Shown: positions 63,229-64,000 of the stretch, one piece after another
How the letters are laid out: each line of letters starts with the position of its first letter
Position numbering within the stretch: the first letter of the stretch is position 1
Assembly (NCBI GenBank): GCA_019722365.1
Contig: JADFUC010002382.1
Span: 310,001 to 374,000, forward strand
Direction: 5' to 3'
Source of the DNA: Lithospermum erythrorhizon
Taxonomy: Eukaryota > Streptophyta > Magnoliopsida > Boraginales > Boraginaceae
Length of the DNA: 64,000 nt
Position numbers and translations under genes: made by a program
The notes under the pieces: model-generated
Told to the model about the DNA's origin: nothing
The model's database searches: none
The model's input: only the letters and a program-made list of their open reading frames with translations

Positions 63229-64000
63229 TGTTGTGAATATTGAGTTCCATTTAAACCTATTTTGAAGATAATATTGTTTATCGAACAATCGTTTCAGTGA
63301 GCATGTAATCGGGTTTTGTTCTAATAAAGTTTCAAAGTGCTAAAATTGTTGATCGGGGGAAGTTCGGGAGGCTCGTTGATGAGTCAAGCAAGAAATGGCA
63401 CTCCTAAAGGAGCTGAAGTGTTCTTTTTTTTTATAGGGCGTTTGTAAGGAACTCTTTTTTAAATGTGCAGCCGTTTAAATTTGTGATATAGACTTTTGCC
63501 ATTTAAAGCTTAATTGTGTTTGAAAAATTAGTAGTTTCAAATCTTAAATATAAGATGATTCATGAATTAAATTACCGTACAAATGGCCAATGTGGCATTT
63601 AGAGGTGGCTGAAGCGTCGTTATTTTGGAATTGACCGCTATGAACCGCCGAGACACGAGAGGTCTCGGGTGATAATCTGAAGACTTGCCCGAGACTTAGA
63701 ATTCTACAATGCAGGTCAATAGAGAGAGACCACCAGACCTCGATAAAGTCTGGGGCCGGGCTTGCAGATTTGCCACAATTACATCGAGGCTCATCGAGAC
63801 CCCACAGTGATGAAGTCCGTCTGGCTTCCAGCTCAATTATTATATAAGCCCCTCTTTTTGAAAACCTAAAGAACTTTTTTGCAAAACTATTTGAAACCTA
63901 ATTTACGAGCATTTATTTCTTTGATAAACAAAGCCAAAAGTCATAACTCTCCCATTTATTACTTGCATAATCTTTATTGAGAGTTTCTAGTTGTGACAAT
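63229..64000 (+). repeat. Right LTR of the SIRE-like element, cut by the window edge
   Basis: It begins TGTTGTGAATATTGAGTTCC directly after the purine tract AAAGGGGAG and matches the left LTR, with many small indels, for the 772 bases visible. A GAGACC cluster (about 63646-63800) and a TATATAAG box (63839-63846) are conserved in position. Confidence 0.85.

Larger units (their letters stand above)
54512..64000 (+). mobile_element. SIRE/Maximus-like Ty1/copia retrotransposon, decayed, truncated by the window edge
   Basis: A long left LTR (54512-55840) is followed by a primer-binding site TGGTATCAGAGC (55843-55854). Gag, protease-integrase, RT and RNase H relics follow in copia order. A long noncanonical post-pol region comes next, then a purine tract AAAGGGGAG (63219-63227) and the start of the right LTR (63229 onward). 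LTRs over 1.2 kb and a 2.7-kb region after RNase H fit the SIRE lineage. Frames are broken by many small indels and stops, and the two LTRs differ by numerous indels. The element is therefore old or the sequence carries errors. From the left LTR length, the element should end about 560 bp beyond the window. Confidence 0.88.

Noticed and set aside
1..64000. Search for CRISPR arrays, bacterial operons, rRNA genes or a clustered biosynthetic pathway
   Set aside because: None was seen; gene content is ordinary plant housekeeping plus transposable elements.

Overview
The window is nuclear DNA of a flowering plant, almost certainly a dicot. It is AT-rich, its genes have many introns with GT-AG borders, and it carries plant-type MITEs, a SINE family with a (TTG)n tail and two Ty1/copia retrotransposons. 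The species cannot be named from the sequence alone. All gene models below were assembled by eye from reading frame, splice consensus and remembered family sequences; no alignment was run.

The left two thirds (about 6.6-41.6 kb) is gene-bearing. In order: an EAF-type transcription elongation factor (+, 4 exons, 6606-10944); plastid protease subunit CLPP3 (-, 5 exons, 11740-14624); an orphan first exon of mitochondrial cytochrome c oxidase subunit 6a (+, 16082-16199) with no downstream exons; a SINA-like RING E3 ubiquitin ligase (+, 2 exons, 17646-19709); a heavy-metal-associated isoprenylated protein (HIPP) (+, 3 exons, 23451-24539); the U5 snRNP assembly factor AAR2 (-, 13 exons, 26122-31574); pyridoxal kinase, the SOS4 family (-, 12 exons, 32696-39055), with one GC-AG intron; and a 76-residue conserved Cys-rich membrane protein (-, 41378-41608). 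These are unrelated housekeeping genes that share no pathway. A decayed tRNA-Thr(UGU)-like sequence lies near the left edge.

The right third is transposon-rich. A degenerate 4.7-kb copia element (43203-47934) still shows both LTRs, a PBS and a perfect 5-bp target duplication (ATCTC). It is followed by a proline-rich, extensin-like secreted protein (+, 48989-49504) with a clear TATA box, then Stowaway MITEs and a broken plant mariner-like transposase (52380-53566). Last comes a large SIRE/Maximus-like copia element, which starts at about 54512 and runs off the right edge. Its LTRs carry a dense cluster of GAGACC/GGTCTC motifs upstream of a TATA box. A second cluster-plus-TATA lies inside the element, between RNase H and the 3' post-pol region. 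That internal promoter-like block is the most unusual structure I see.

Small perfect tandem duplications (22-36 bp units) recur through introns and spacers, and MITEs or SINEs sit in introns of four of the genes. I found no CRISPR array, bacterial operon or convincing new defence or biosynthetic system.
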